Notes: a model not told the origin generated them from the letters alone. A stretch of DNA of 64,000 nt from Streptomyces flaveus (GCF_014647675.1 NZ_BMPQ01000036.1:1-64000), one strand, 5' to 3'; counted from the stretch's first letter, positions 31,671 to 40,787 are shown. A program made the numbers and translations.

Positions 31671-32915
31671 AAGACCCTTGAAGGTGGCTCCGTTCAGATT
31701 CAGGGTGAGCGTACGGTCCTTGACGCGGCCGGACTTCGGCACGAAGACGTTGTCCGTGGAAGCGGTTGCCGAGCGCGTGGTCCAGCTCGACTTGATCTGG
31801 CCGTACATCCCGGCGTCCTTCCACCGCAGCTTGTCGCGGTCGAAGAAGGCGCCGTTGTCCCACAGGACGGTGGTGACCTTGTTGGTGCGGGCGGTGTGGC
31901 CGAACGCCTCGAAGTACTTCTGCATCTCGCCGCGTTCCACGGCGCCGGGGCCGTGGTCGTAGCCGAGCAGACCGTACTCGCCGATGACGACGGGGATGTT
32001 CTTGGCGACGAAGGTGTCATGTATCCGCTTGAAGGTCTGGCTCAGGTCTTTCTGAACCGTGGCGTCGAAGCGGGTCGTGCCGGCGACGTTCACGCTGAAC
32101 GGGAAGTAGCCGTAGTAGTGCACGGTGGCGATCAGCCGTGGGTCGCGCAGCGACTTGATCGTGGTAGCGAGGTTGTTCATCAGCCGCTGGTCCGGTGTGC
32201 AGACCTCGGTGGGCAGCATGAGCAGGCGCTTGGTGTTGTTGCCGCCCGACTTGCGCACGATGCTGTGGAACGACTTGTTGAGTTCGTTGAGCAGTTCGGC
32301 CTTCTGCGCGGCATCGGCTTGCTCGAACTGGGGCTCGTTGACGCTCTCGAAGACCAGCTTGGCGGACTCGTTCTTGAACGTGGCGGCGATCTGGGTCCAG
32401 GTGGCGTTGAAGCGGGCGAGCACCTTGTCGTGGTCGGTGGACATCGAGTCGGCCCACTGCCAGGAGTCGTGGTGGATGTCGATGATCACGTAGAAGCCGC
32501 TGTCGAGCGCCTGGTCGACCACTTGCTTGACTCGCTTCAAGTACGCCGGATCGATGGTGTAGTTCGGCGCCGCTCCCTGGTGGTCGGTCCAGGTCACGGG
32601 GACGCGGATGCTGTTGAAGCCCTGGGAGCGGACCTTGTCCAGCAGGGCCTTGGTGGTGCGGGGCTGGCCCCACGAGGTCTCGTCCGGGATGGCGTCCAGA
32701 CTGTTGCCGAGGTTCCAGCCCGGCTGCATCGCGGCCACGGCGGACATCGCGTTGCCGGGAACCGGGGCCGCGGCCGCCTCGGGCCGGGCGTCGTCACCGA
32801 ACGTCCCGAAGACCGCGCCGTAGGCGAGAACGCCCGCGGCTGCCAGCGCCAGCGGCGTACCCACTGCCAGCCGAAGGTTGCGTCGGCGGTGCTGTGGGGC
32901 CTGCTGCTTCTTCAT
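31629..32915 (-). CDS. secreted GH5 cellulase, C-terminally truncated
   Basis: A 428-residue endoglucanase-like protein. A basic N-terminus and hydrophobic segment (about 14-35) suggest secretion or membrane anchoring. The GH5 barrel starts at MSAVAAMQPGWNLGNSLDAI; the acid/base is Glu194 in SVNEPQF and the nucleophile Glu313 in IGEYGLL. It then enters a CBM_X2 domain at residue 402 but breaks after GATFKGL (415), replaced by 13 foreign residues. The paralogue at 55182 continues for 170 more residues. The catalytic domain looks complete, so the enzyme may still work without its binding module. Its 5' leader resembles that of the expansin gene. Confidence 0.85.
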   Translation of the reverse strand: MKKQQAPQHRRRNLRLAVGTPLALAAAGVLAYGAVFGTFGDDARPEAAAAPVPGNAMSAVAAMQPGWNLGNSLDAIPDETSWGQPRTTKALLDKVRSQGFNSIRVPVTWTDHQGAAPNYTIDPAYLKRVKQVVDQALDSGFYVIIDIHHDSWQWADSMSTDHDKVLARFNATWTQIAATFKNESAKLVFESVNEPQFEQADAAQKAELLNELNKSFHSIVRKSGGNNTKRLLMLPTEVCTPDQRLMNNLATTIKSLRDPRLIATVHYYGYFPFSVNVAGTTRFDATVQKDLSQTFKRIHDTFVAKNIPVVIGEYGLLGYDHGPGAVERGEMQKYFEAFGHTARTNKVTTVLWDNGAFFDRDKLRWKDAGMYGQIKSSWTTRSATASTDNVFVPKSGRVKDRTLTLNLNGATFKGLQRCGDWLRDAAES

Positions 32916-32930
32916 TGCTCATCCGTTCTG

Positions 32931-32943
32931 GAAGATCGAGCCG
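32931..32943 (-). promoter_or_regulatory. CGGCTCGATCTTC leader element of the GH5 gene
   Basis: On the minus strand CGGCTCGATCTTC stands 16 bases before the GH5 start codon. The identical 13-mer stands 14 bases before the expansin start at 41744. The two encoded leaders also share LA.TAAGVLAY-like residues, so these 5' regions have a common origin or a shared control element. Confidence 0.45.
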
Positions 32944-33080
32944 GTGTCTCCCCTCAGTTGCCGACGATGGTCGGGAGGTTGTCGACCTTCACAGGAGATA
33001 CACAGATCCGCCCGCCCTCGGCCGACCCGGCCCAGGAGTGTCACAGCAGTCGGCGCAGCAGCGGTCGGGATCGGCTGAAC

Positions 33081-33117
33081 GCACCGGGGGACGGGCCCTT
33101 GGTCCGTCCCCCGGTGC
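33081..33117 (-). terminator. terminator after the lyase/CoA-transferase operon
   Basis: A perfect 14-bp stem (GCACCGGGGGACGG pairing with CCGTCCCCCGGTGC) has a 9-base loop. It lies between the end of the CitE-like gene and the promoter of the GH5 gene, both on the minus strand. Confidence 0.75.
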
Positions 33118-33163
33118 ATGCCGAGCGAAGGTGTCGGCCCCGGCGACACCCGCCGGCCGGCGG

Positions 33164-34201
33164 TCAGACCGAGCGAGGGTGAGTGTCCGTCAGGGGACGC
33201 TGAACGTCACAGGCTCGCGGCCTCGACGCGGAACTCGTACGCGTCACGCGAACCTGCGCCCCGTGTCGTTCGAGCACAAGGCGGGCCGTACGGGCCATGG
33301 CCTCGTCGACCATCTCACCTTGGAAGGTCACGGCGCCCGTCCCTTCTCCCTGTGCCGCCTCGACCGCCGCGATCAGCTCTGCGCAGCGGGCGAGCTCGGC
33401 GGAGCCGGGAGAGAACACCTCGTTGATCACGGGGACATGGGAGGGATGGATCGCCATCATGCCCTCATAGCCGAGGGAGCGGTTCTGTTCGGCGAAGGCG
33501 CGTAGCCCCGGCAGGTCGGTGATGCGTGTCCACAATCCGCTGACCGGGCACGGCACTCCGGCTGCCCTGGCGTCCAGCAGAACGCGGGAGCGCAGTGCCG
33601 CCGTTTCGGTTCCCTCCGGGCTCCATCGGTAGCCGACGGCGCGTTCCACGTCGCCGCCGGGGGCGGTGAGAGCGCCCAAGTAGGCGATGCGCGAGGCGGC
33701 TCGGGCGATGTCGTAGGCCTCGCGCAGGCCACGCGCTGTCTCCAGCAGGGGCACCAGAGCGATGTGTCCCGGCGGCAGGCCCTGTTCCTGTTCGCACCAG
33801 GCCAGCAGCCGGTCGGCAAGCTTCACGTCCTGGACGCAGCGGACCTTGGGAAGGACGACACCGGCGAGTCCGGGCCGTACGACCGCCCGTAGTTCCTCGG
33901 CCCCCGCCCAGTTGTCCAGCGGGTTGACACGGACGAACAGTGCCATCCGTTCCGCCTGCTCGGCGGACGTGGCGGCGGTCCGTGCGACGGCGTCGGCCAC
34001 CTGCGCGCGGGCGGTGAGTTTGTCCGCGGTTGGCACCGCGTCTTCCAGGTCGAGGATGGCCGCGTCGGCGCCCGCCGCCCGGGCCTTGGGCAGCCAGTCG
34101 GTTCTGGTGCCGGGGACGAAGAGCAGTGAGCGCAGCGGGGGCCGGTCGACCACTCCCGCGTCCACCTCGGCAGGCTTGTCCGAAGGCTCCTCAGATGACA
34201 T
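33164..34201 (-). CDS. CitE-like acyl-CoA lyase (HpcH/HpaI family)
   Basis: A 345-residue TIM-barrel lyase of the CitE family. Motifs seen are LRSLLFVPGTRTDW, DAAILDLEDAVP with the metal-binding acidic residues, VRVNPLDN, and GVVLPKVRCVQD. Such proteins split beta-hydroxyacyl-CoA thioesters (citryl-, malyl- or citramalyl-CoA) into acetyl-CoA and a 2-oxo acid, using Mg2+. No citrate lyase alpha or gamma subunits are nearby, so a free CoA thioester is the likely substrate. Its start overlaps the end of the CoA-transferase gene by 11 bases. The last 25 residues are an Arg/Ser-rich extension. Confidence 0.85.
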   Translation of the reverse strand: MSSEEPSDKPAEVDAGVVDRPPLRSLLFVPGTRTDWLPKARAAGADAAILDLEDAVPTADKLTARAQVADAVARTAATSAEQAERMALFVRVNPLDNWAGAEELRAVVRPGLAGVVLPKVRCVQDVKLADRLLAWCEQEQGLPPGHIALVPLLETARGLREAYDIARAASRIAYLGALTAPGGDVERAVGYRWSPEGTETAALRSRVLLDARAAGVPCPVSGLWTRITDLPGLRAFAEQNRSLGYEGMMAIHPSHVPVINEVFSPGSAELARCAELIAAVEAAQGEGTGAVTFQGEMVDEAMARTARLVLERHGAQVRVTRTSSASRPRACDVQRPLTDTHPRSV

Positions 34202-35408
34202 CGCTCTTCTCCAGGTCGGTCAGTTCGTCCGCGCTGAGTCCGAGCCACTGCCCGTAGACCAGGTGGTTGTCCTGCCCGAGGGCGGGCCCCGTCCGCCAGA
34301 CCCGCCCGGGGCGCTGCCGGAAGTGCGGGATCACCGCCTGCATACGTACCGGGCCGAGATCGGGGTCATCGACGGTGACGATGTCTTCGCGTTCGGCGTA
34401 CACGGGGTCGGCGGCGATGTCCGCGGCGTCGAACACCCGTGAGGCCACGACTTCGGCACGGGCGAACTCCTCCAGGCACTCTCCGGTGGCACGCTCCGCC
34501 ACCCAGTTCCGCAGGCCCACGTCCAACTGTTCGCGCCGGTCGTACTGTTGCTGAGCCGTGGCGAACTCCTCCTCGGGGAGCCCCAGCAGGCGGGCGATGT
34601 TGCGGACCGAGCGCAGCGTCGCGGAGGTCACCGTGATCCACTCGCCGTCGCGGGAGCGGTAGGTGTTGATCACGGCCCCCGGGGCGACCGCCAACTGGTT
34701 GCCGGAGCGTTCGGGTACTCGTCCCAACTGGTCGTGGACGATGACCTGCCACTCGACCAGACGGAACAGGGACTCGAAGAGAGCGAGGTCGATCCACTCG
34801 CCGTCGAACCCGGGGTCGTGGTCGCGGCGGTGGAGGGCGGCGAGGACGGCGTAGGCGCCCATCAGGCCGGTCACGGCGTCGCCGTGCGAGAAGCCGGTGT
34901 GCACGGGCGGGCCGTCGGGAAAGCCGGTCAGGTGGACGACTCCGCTGCGCGCCTCACCCACCTTGCCGAAGCCGGGGGCGTCCGCCTGTGACGAGGTGGC
35001 GCCGAAGCCGGAGATCTGCAGCAGTACGGCCCGGGGGTTGATCCGGTGCACGGAGTCCCAGTCGAGTCCCCAGCTGCGCAGGCGTCCGGCGCGCAGGGTG
35101 ACGATGACGACGTCCGCCCAGGCGACGAGCCGGTGGGCGACGAGTCGGCCGGCCTCGTGGTGCAGATCGAGGGTGACCGAGCGTTTGTTGCGGCCGGCGA
35201 CCTTGAACCACAGGGGGACACCGTCGCGTTGGGGCCCCATGGCGCGGGCCGCGTCTCCGGCGCCGGGGGGTTCTACGTGTACGACGTCGGCCCCTTGGTC
35301 GGCGAGCATCGAGCCCGCCAGCGGACCGGCGACCACATGGGCGAACTCGACCACTTTCAGCCCGTGCAACTGCCCGCTTCCGGTGGTGTTCCGCTCGTCG
35401 TCCGACAC
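34191..35408 (-). CDS. type III CoA-transferase (CaiB/BaiF family)
   Basis: A 405-residue family III CoA-transferase. It begins GLKVVEFAHVVAGPLAGSML, continues DVVHVEPPGAGDAAR, then GRNKRSVTLDLHHEAGR, and carries the expected catalytic aspartate in HTGFSHGDAVTGLMGAYA. It would move CoA from a donor such as succinyl-CoA to a carboxylic acid. Overlap with the CitE-like gene implies that the acyl-CoA formed is then cleaved. With the CitMHS transporter beyond the LysR gene, the acid may be citrate, malate or citramalate. It is cytoplasmic and of normal length. Confidence 0.88.
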   Translation of the reverse strand: MSDDERNTTGSGQLHGLKVVEFAHVVAGPLAGSMLADQGADVVHVEPPGAGDAARAMGPQRDGVPLWFKVAGRNKRSVTLDLHHEAGRLVAHRLVAWADVVIVTLRAGRLRSWGLDWDSVHRINPRAVLLQISGFGATSSQADAPGFGKVGEARSGVVHLTGFPDGPPVHTGFSHGDAVTGLMGAYAVLAALHRRDHDPGFDGEWIDLALFESLFRLVEWQVIVHDQLGRVPERSGNQLAVAPGAVINTYRSRDGEWITVTSATLRSVRNIARLLGLPEEEFATAQQQYDRREQLDVGLRNWVAERATGECLEEFARAEVVASRVFDAADIAADPVYAEREDIVTVDDPDLGPVRMQAVIPHFRQRPGRVWRTGPALGQDNHLVYGQWLGLSADELTDLEKSDVI

Positions 35409-35585
35409 CGATGCGCTCCTTTGCCCTGCCGTTCCGCGTGGGTCCCGACAGCGTCGTCCGCGTTGGTGCGGCGCGGCCGTCGCCGTTGTCCTCAGACTGC
35501 CGGAGCGGAGAAATGCCTGTCGAGCAACAGAAGGCCATCAATCCATGCGAAGAACGCATGAATGAGGGAGGGTCGGTACGCGGCC

Positions 35586-36512
35586 TCAAGCCCACGAAAC
35601 CCCGGACGGAAGTGGACGCCCCTGGAGGCGGAACTCTTCGAGCGTCTCCAGGAACCGCTCCGTCACGGTCGGGAGCGTTCGCCGTGCGCGCAGCGCGATG
35701 TCCAGGCGCCGGTCCACCACGGGGTCCACCAGAGGGCGGCAGACGACAGGGCCGGCACCCATGAGCGGGAGTACGAGGGCGGGCATCGCCGACACCCCGA
35801 GGCCGGCGGTCACCAGTCCGCCCACGGTCGCGATACTGCCCGCCTCGGCCGCCGGTACCGCGTGCGCGTCGATCTGGGCGAACGCCGCGTCGGTGAGCCG
35901 GCGCACGCTCGAGTCGCGCCCGACGGCCAGGAACGGCTGACGAGCCAGGTCGTCCCAGGCGATCTCGTGGCGGTCCGCGAGCGGGTGGCCTTCCGGCAGC
36001 ACCGCGACGAAGCGGTCCCTGACCAGGGGGCGGTGCTCCAACTGCTCCGGCGGGTTACCGACGGTGGTGATCGCGAAGTCGGCGTCGCCGGACAGGACCC
36101 GGTCCAGTACCGACCGCTCCAGGCCGTCGAGGAGTCGTACCGCCACCTGTGGCCGCCGCTCGCGGAAGTCGGAGATCACCTGCGGCAGGAGCACCGCGGC
36201 GACGGAGGGAAGGGTGGCCACGGCGACCGTTCCCGACTCGCCGAGCAGGTATCGCCCGAGCTCCTTCATGCCCGCCCGGTGAGCGGTGACGATCTGCTCG
36301 GCGACACGCAGGGCCTCGACGCCCGCCGCGGTCAACTGCACGTTACGGGTGTCCCGTTCGAGGAGTTGCACGCCGAGCTGTCGCTCCAGATCCGCGACCG
36401 CGCGGCTGAGCGAGGACTGGGACACGTGCATCTCCGCGGCGGCCGCGGTGAAGCTCGCGGCCCGGGCGACGGCCGCGTACGCCGCCAGTTGACGCAGGGT
36501 GGTGGCCTCCAT
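35586..36512 (-). CDS. LysR-family transcriptional regulator
   Basis: A 308-residue LysR regulator. The N-terminal winged helix reads TLRQLAAYAAVARAASFTAA and MHVSQSSLSRAVADLERQLG, followed by the two-lobed effector domain. It lies between the CoA-transferase/lyase pair on the same strand and the divergent transporter gene. The small dyad ATGCG-N5-CGCAT in the divergent promoter is a plausible binding site. It probably activates the transporter and perhaps the enzyme pair when the organic acid is present. Confidence 0.9.
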   Translation of the reverse strand: MEATTLRQLAAYAAVARAASFTAAAAEMHVSQSSLSRAVADLERQLGVQLLERDTRNVQLTAAGVEALRVAEQIVTAHRAGMKELGRYLLGESGTVAVATLPSVAAVLLPQVISDFRERRPQVAVRLLDGLERSVLDRVLSGDADFAITTVGNPPEQLEHRPLVRDRFVAVLPEGHPLADRHEIAWDDLARQPFLAVGRDSSVRRLTDAAFAQIDAHAVPAAEAGSIATVGGLVTAGLGVSAMPALVLPLMGAGPVVCRPLVDPVVDRRLDIALRARRTLPTVTERFLETLEEFRLQGRPLPSGVSWA

Positions 36513-36546
36513 GGCCGACGAGCATAAGGCTCGCCCACTTGAATTG

Positions 36547-36561
36547 ATGCGCTTAACGCAT
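36547..36561. promoter_or_regulatory. small dyad in the lysR/transporter promoter
   Basis: ATGCGCTTAACGCAT is an interrupted palindrome (ATGCG-N5-CGCAT), 35 bases before lysR. It fits the general size of a LysR recognition half-site pair. Confidence 0.45.
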
Positions 36562-36685
36562 GGACAGATCTCGGTTTGATGCTGGACACCGATCCGCCGG
36601 TGCTCCGAAACTCTCGCGTAACACCTCGGCCTGCCTCCCCCGCCCAGCCCCGCCGAGGGCCGTCCCCGAGAAAGCGAGCGCCGCC

Positions 36686-38134
36686 ATGCTGGCAGCCCTG
36701 GGCTTCGCCACGATCGCCGTCTTACTGCTGCTCACCATGACCAAACGCGCCTCGGTACTGGTCGCTCTGATCCTGCTTCCGGTGCTGGCGGCGCTCATCG
36801 GCGGATTCGCGGGCGATCTGGGCGAGTTGATACTCGATGGACTTTCCAAGGTGGCCCCCACCGGCATCATGATCGCCTTCGCGGTCCTGTACTTCAGCCT
36901 GATGGTGGACGCCGGGCTCTTCGACCCCCTGATCCGCGGTCTGTTGCGAGTGGCGCAGGGCGACCCGTTGCGGATCACCGTCGCCACGGCCGTCCTCACC
37001 CTGTGCGTGGCCCTGGACGGCGACGGCGCTTCCACCTTCCTCATCACCGTCTCCGCACTGCTGCCGGTCTACAAGAGGCTCGGCATGAACCCCCTGGTGC
37101 TGTCCGGAGTGGTCTGCCTGGGCGCGGGCGTGATGAACATGGTCCCCTGGGGTGGCCCGACCGTACGCGCCATGGCGGCGCTGAAGCTGGACAGTTCCGA
37201 GGTCTTCAACCCCGTGCTGCCCGCGATGGGCTTCGGTGTCGCCTGGGTGCTGCTGGCCTCCTACCTGCTCGGCCGCCGGGAGCGCAACCGTCTTGCCGCG
37301 CTGTCCCCGCAGGGTCCGGCCACGGACGTGCGCGAGGGCGAGGACGAGCGGGACGACCGTGAACCCGCCGCTTCGACGACGGTCCCGGCGACCACGGAAT
37401 CCGAGTCGAGCCGGCACGCCACTCCCACGACGGCTGACGGGGAGCGTCAGGCCCTCCGTGCTCCCGGGGACGGGCCCGGCACCGTCCGGGTCCCGCCGCT
37501 GCCGCGGACCCGGCGGACCTGGCTGAACGTCTTCAATCTCCTGCTCACCATCACCCTCGTGGTCTGCCTGATCCAGGAAGTGATGCCGCTTCCGGTGCTG
37601 TTCGTCCTCGGGTTCGCGATCGCGCTGCTGGTCAACCACCCCACCTGGGAACAGCAACAGGCGCTGCTCGACAAGCACGCCAAGAGCGTGGTCCTCGTCA
37701 CCACGATGATCTTCGCGGCCGGCGTCCTCACCGGGATCCTCACCGGCACCAAAATGATCGACGAGATGGCCGAGGCGCTCGTCTCCGTCGTCCCCGACTC
37801 CTTCGGCTCGCACCTGCCCGTCGCGGTGGCCGTCACCGGCATGCCGCTGAGCCTGGTCTTCACTCCGGACGCCTACTACTTCGGCGTACTGCCCGTACTC
37901 GCCGAGACCGCGCAGGGCTTCGGTACGGACCCGGCCGAGGTCGCCAGGGCCGCCATTCTCGGCCAGATGACCACGGGGTTCCCGCTCAGTCCGCTCACCG
38001 CGTCCACGTTCATCCTGGTCGGCATGAGCGGTGTGTCGCTCGGCGAACACCAGCGCTTCATCTTCCGCTGGGCCTTCGCCACCACGCTGGTCATGACCGC
38101 CGGCGCCCTGCTGACCGGTGCGTTCCCCCTGTGA
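36686..38134 (+). CDS. CitMHS-family citrate/divalent-metal transporter
   Basis: A 482-residue integral membrane protein of the CitMHS family, which imports citrate complexed with a divalent metal together with protons. Two hydrophobic halves, each with several membrane segments, flank a charged loop at about residues 195-280 rich in Glu, Asp, Thr and Pro. Motifs seen are AFAVLYFSLMVDAGLFDPLI, VALDGDGASTFLITVSAL and a late FPLSPLTASTFILVG. I start at the ATG at 36686; the open frame upstream is Pro-rich and lacks a ribosome site. It is divergent from lysR and linked with a CoA-transferase and a CitE-like lyase. Confidence 0.9.
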   Translation: MLAALGFATIAVLLLLTMTKRASVLVALILLPVLAALIGGFAGDLGELILDGLSKVAPTGIMIAFAVLYFSLMVDAGLFDPLIRGLLRVAQGDPLRITVATAVLTLCVALDGDGASTFLITVSALLPVYKRLGMNPLVLSGVVCLGAGVMNMVPWGGPTVRAMAALKLDSSEVFNPVLPAMGFGVAWVLLASYLLGRRERNRLAALSPQGPATDVREGEDERDDREPAASTTVPATTESESSRHATPTTADGERQALRAPGDGPGTVRVPPLPRTRRTWLNVFNLLLTITLVVCLIQEVMPLPVLFVLGFAIALLVNHPTWEQQQALLDKHAKSVVLVTTMIFAAGVLTGILTGTKMIDEMAEALVSVVPDSFGSHLPVAVAVTGMPLSLVFTPDAYYFGVLPVLAETAQGFGTDPAEVARAAILGQMTTGFPLSPLTASTFILVGMSGVSLGEHQRFIFRWAFATTLVMTAGALLTGAFPL

Positions 38135-38311
38135 CCGGTGTCCCGGGCCTGAGCGGAGTCCCCGCCGGCCGCGGGCTCCCGGCAGCCACCGCACATGCCG
38201 CTCAGACCTCCAACGTGCCGCCCGCTTCCGGGAGTTGGTAGCAGGGCGAACACCTCCACACACACCAGGCACCCGGTCCGGGTGCCCCACCGACCGAGAC
38301 GAGGACGACGC

Positions 38312-39709
38312 ATGAGACGCATCACCAGACGTACGGCACTCGCAGTCACAGCAGGTGCGGTCGCGGCGCCGGCCGTGAGCACGGCAACCGCCTCGGCCGC
38401 CGACACCACGACAGCCAACTCTCAAGGACGACAAGCGACTTCGGGGCGCAATCCGGTCCTGCGAACGGACCTCGTCACGCAGGTGACTCCGAGGAACAAC
38501 TGGCTGGTGACAGCCATCGCCCTCCAGTACTCGTATCGCCTTGACCTGCGCGGCGGGGTGGTCCCGCCCTCGGCCTTCCAGGTGAAGGCCACCGTGGGCG
38601 GGCAGACAGCGGCTCGCACGGTGACCCGGGTCTACTCCAGCACCACCGCCGAGGTGGACGACCGATCTCGCCCAGGACGGCCGGGGGACCGCCTGATCAT
38701 CGAACTCGACCCGAACGACTCCAACGCGCGGGCCGCGGGCAGCACCGATCCCCTCCCTCTCGACCGCGCGTACTCCGTCAGACAGGTGGAGGACGTGCGC
38801 ACCCCGGGAGGTGAACCCGTACTCAAGGCCGGTCCGTTCGCGAGCCGGAACGACGACGTCATCACTCCCGTGGTCGACGACTTCGCCGCCGGTTCCTTCA
38901 CTGACTCCGCAGGTTTCGAACTGGACTTCCGGCTGTACCAGCCCGAGGGATTCGTACGGAACCCGCAGACGCGCAAGCGGTACCCACTCGTCGTCACCCT
39001 GCACGGCGGTGGCGAAGTCGCCGACAACAACATGACCCAGCTCACCTCCAACCGGATCGCGGTCACGTTCGCCAAACCCGAACGACAGCGCCGCGACCCC
39101 ACGTTCGTCCTCTCGCCGCAGATCCCCCTGCCCCGTCCCATGGACGGACCGGACGGCACGGACTGGACCGACGCCAAGGTCCAGGCCGCTCTGATCGAAC
39201 TCATCGACACCTTCGTGAGCGAGCACTCCCGAAACGTGGACACAGCCCGGCTCTATCTCGTCGGCCTGTCCTCAGGTGGGCGCGGTATCTACAGTCTGCT
39301 GGCGAAGCGACCCGAGGTGTTCGCGGCCGCCCTGCCCACGGCCGGGTGGGGCGACCCGGCCACCATGGACAGGATCACGCACATCCCGATCTGGGCCGAC
39401 CACTCCGTCGACGACCCGGTCGTCCCCTACCGGGAGGGCCGATTCGGCAAGCCCGGCACCTGGACACTGATGAACGCGCTGGAGACCGCCGGCGCACGGG
39501 TCAGCCGTGGGGAGTGGGCCAACGATCTGCCGAAGGCTCAGTTCGAGGCCCGGTCCCGGGCGCTCCTACGGCAGGCCCGGGCCACGCGCAGCCACGTACT
39601 GTTCACGAGCTACACGCCCGGAACGACACCGGTGAACCCACACCTCTCATGGGCCCAGACCTACGAGAACGACGTGGTCATCGACTGGCTCTTCGAACAG
39701 TCCCGGTAG
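38312..39709 (+). CDS. Tat-exported esterase with Ig-like N-terminal domain
   Basis: A 465-residue exported hydrolase. The leader MRRITRRTALAVTAGAVAAP carries twin arginines, so Tat export is likely. Residues about 45-190 look like the Ig-like domain found in EstA-type esterases. The catalytic alpha/beta domain follows: LVVTLHGGGEVADNN, the nucleophile GLSSGGRG and the acid region ADHSVDDPVVPYREG; a His near VNPHLSW may complete the triad. Such enzymes include feruloyl/acetyl esterases and polyester depolymerases. GAGGACG precedes the ATG. It lies just before a PETase-like hydrolase in a plant-wall degradation island, which suits removal of ester groups. Confidence 0.82.
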   Translation: MRRITRRTALAVTAGAVAAPAVSTATASAADTTTANSQGRQATSGRNPVLRTDLVTQVTPRNNWLVTAIALQYSYRLDLRGGVVPPSAFQVKATVGGQTAARTVTRVYSSTTAEVDDRSRPGRPGDRLIIELDPNDSNARAAGSTDPLPLDRAYSVRQVEDVRTPGGEPVLKAGPFASRNDDVITPVVDDFAAGSFTDSAGFELDFRLYQPEGFVRNPQTRKRYPLVVTLHGGGEVADNNMTQLTSNRIAVTFAKPERQRRDPTFVLSPQIPLPRPMDGPDGTDWTDAKVQAALIELIDTFVSEHSRNVDTARLYLVGLSSGGRGIYSLLAKRPEVFAAALPTAGWGDPATMDRITHIPIWADHSVDDPVVPYREGRFGKPGTWTLMNALETAGARVSRGEWANDLPKAQFEARSRALLRQARATRSHVLFTSYTPGTTPVNPHLSWAQTYENDVVIDWLFEQSR

Positions 39710-39783
39710 CCGCCGCACACGGCACCCCTTCGCGCACTCCACTGTCCGGTTACCGCACTCTCACGCTATCCGGAGGTAAATCA

Positions 39784-40707
39784 ATGGATCCATCCCGTCG
39801 TTCGACCAACACGACCGTGCAGTTACGGACCCGACCCCGTGCCATGACGGCACTGATCGCCCTGGTGACCACCATCGGCTTGGCGCTGACTCTGCTGACA
39901 GCCGCCGCCCCGCCGGCGGCCGCCGCCGTCCCGGACCCGACGACTGCCTCCCTGGAGGCCACCAACGGGCCGCTGACCACCGCCACTTACACCGTTCCCA
40001 GGCCAACCGGGTACGGCTCCGGCACGGTCACGTACCCCAGGAACAGTGGCTCGTATCCGGGCGTCGTACTGATGCCTGGCTATCAGGGCACCCAGCAGAA
40101 CCTGCAGTGGCTCGCACCCCGCCTCGCCTCCTGGGGCTTCGTCGTCATCAACGTCGGCACCAACACACTCACCGACGATCCCGCATCACGTGGCCGCCAG
40201 ATCACCGCCGCCGGCACCCAGCTGCTCGCGCTCGGCAACGCCACCGGCAACCCGATATCCGGGAAGCTCAACGGCACGCTCGGCGCGGTCGGTCACTCGA
40301 TGGGCGGCGGTGGCGTGATGGCGGCCCTCCGGGACGACGCGCGCTTCCGGGCGGGCGTGCCCACGGCCCCGTACTACCCGAACCAGAACTTCTCCGCGGT
40401 CACCGATCCCACGTTCTTCCTGACCTGCCAAAGCGACCCTGTCGCTCACGGCAACAGCTACGCGGTGCCCTGGTACAACTCCATGTCCCGGGCCGAGAAG
40501 CTCTACATCGAGGTTCCGGGCGACCATCTGTGCCCGATGACAGGCTCCGGCAACAAGGCCAAGCAGGGCAAGTGGATCGTGTCGTTCCTCAGTCTCTGGC
40601 TGCGTGCCGACACCCGCTTCAGCCCGTTCCTGTGCGGTCCCGTACGTGACGCCGACAAGAACAACACCTCCCTGGTCACGCGCTGGATGGACACCTGCCC
40701 GCTCTGA
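39784..40707 (+). CDS. secreted cutinase/PETase-like polyester hydrolase
   Basis: A 307-residue secreted alpha/beta hydrolase with a Sec leader ending near AAA (about 48). The triad is Ser172 (GHSMGGGG), Asp218 (CQSDPVA) and His248 (GDHLC), with Tyr100 in MPGYQGTQ for the oxyanion hole. Cys215 and Cys250 flank the active site and Cys284/Cys305 lie near the end. Spacing from the serine to Cys215 and Asp218 (43 and 46) equals that of Ideonella PETase, so both PETase-type disulfides can form. Ordinary actinomycete cutinases lack the first one. Streptomyces suberinases are close functional candidates. Natural substrate is probably cutin or suberin; PET activity is unproven. Confidence 0.88.
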   Translation: MDPSRRSTNTTVQLRTRPRAMTALIALVTTIGLALTLLTAAAPPAAAAVPDPTTASLEATNGPLTTATYTVPRPTGYGSGTVTYPRNSGSYPGVVLMPGYQGTQQNLQWLAPRLASWGFVVINVGTNTLTDDPASRGRQITAAGTQLLALGNATGNPISGKLNGTLGAVGHSMGGGGVMAALRDDARFRAGVPTAPYYPNQNFSAVTDPTFFLTCQSDPVAHGNSYAVPWYNSMSRAEKLYIEVPGDHLCPMTGSGNKAKQGKWIVSFLSLWLRADTRFSPFLCGPVRDADKNNTSLVTRWMDTCPL

Positions 40708-40729
40708 CCTGCCCGTTCTGACCGGCTCG

Positions 40730-40768
40730 CTCGGAGCGCTCCGCGGCCCGCCAACGCGGCGCTCCGAG
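40730..40768. terminator. hairpin between the polyester hydrolase and expansin genes
   Basis: CTCGGAGCGC pairs with GCGCTCCGAG across a 19-base loop. It lies between two convergent genes and can serve both. Confidence 0.6.
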
Positions 40769-40787
40769 CCTGCTGCCGGAACCGTCG

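Noticed and set aside
36722..39226. Very long open frame opposite the citrate transporter and esterase genes
   Set aside because: It is antisense to two well-supported genes, has no family pattern and reflects the GC-rich third codon positions of the other strand.
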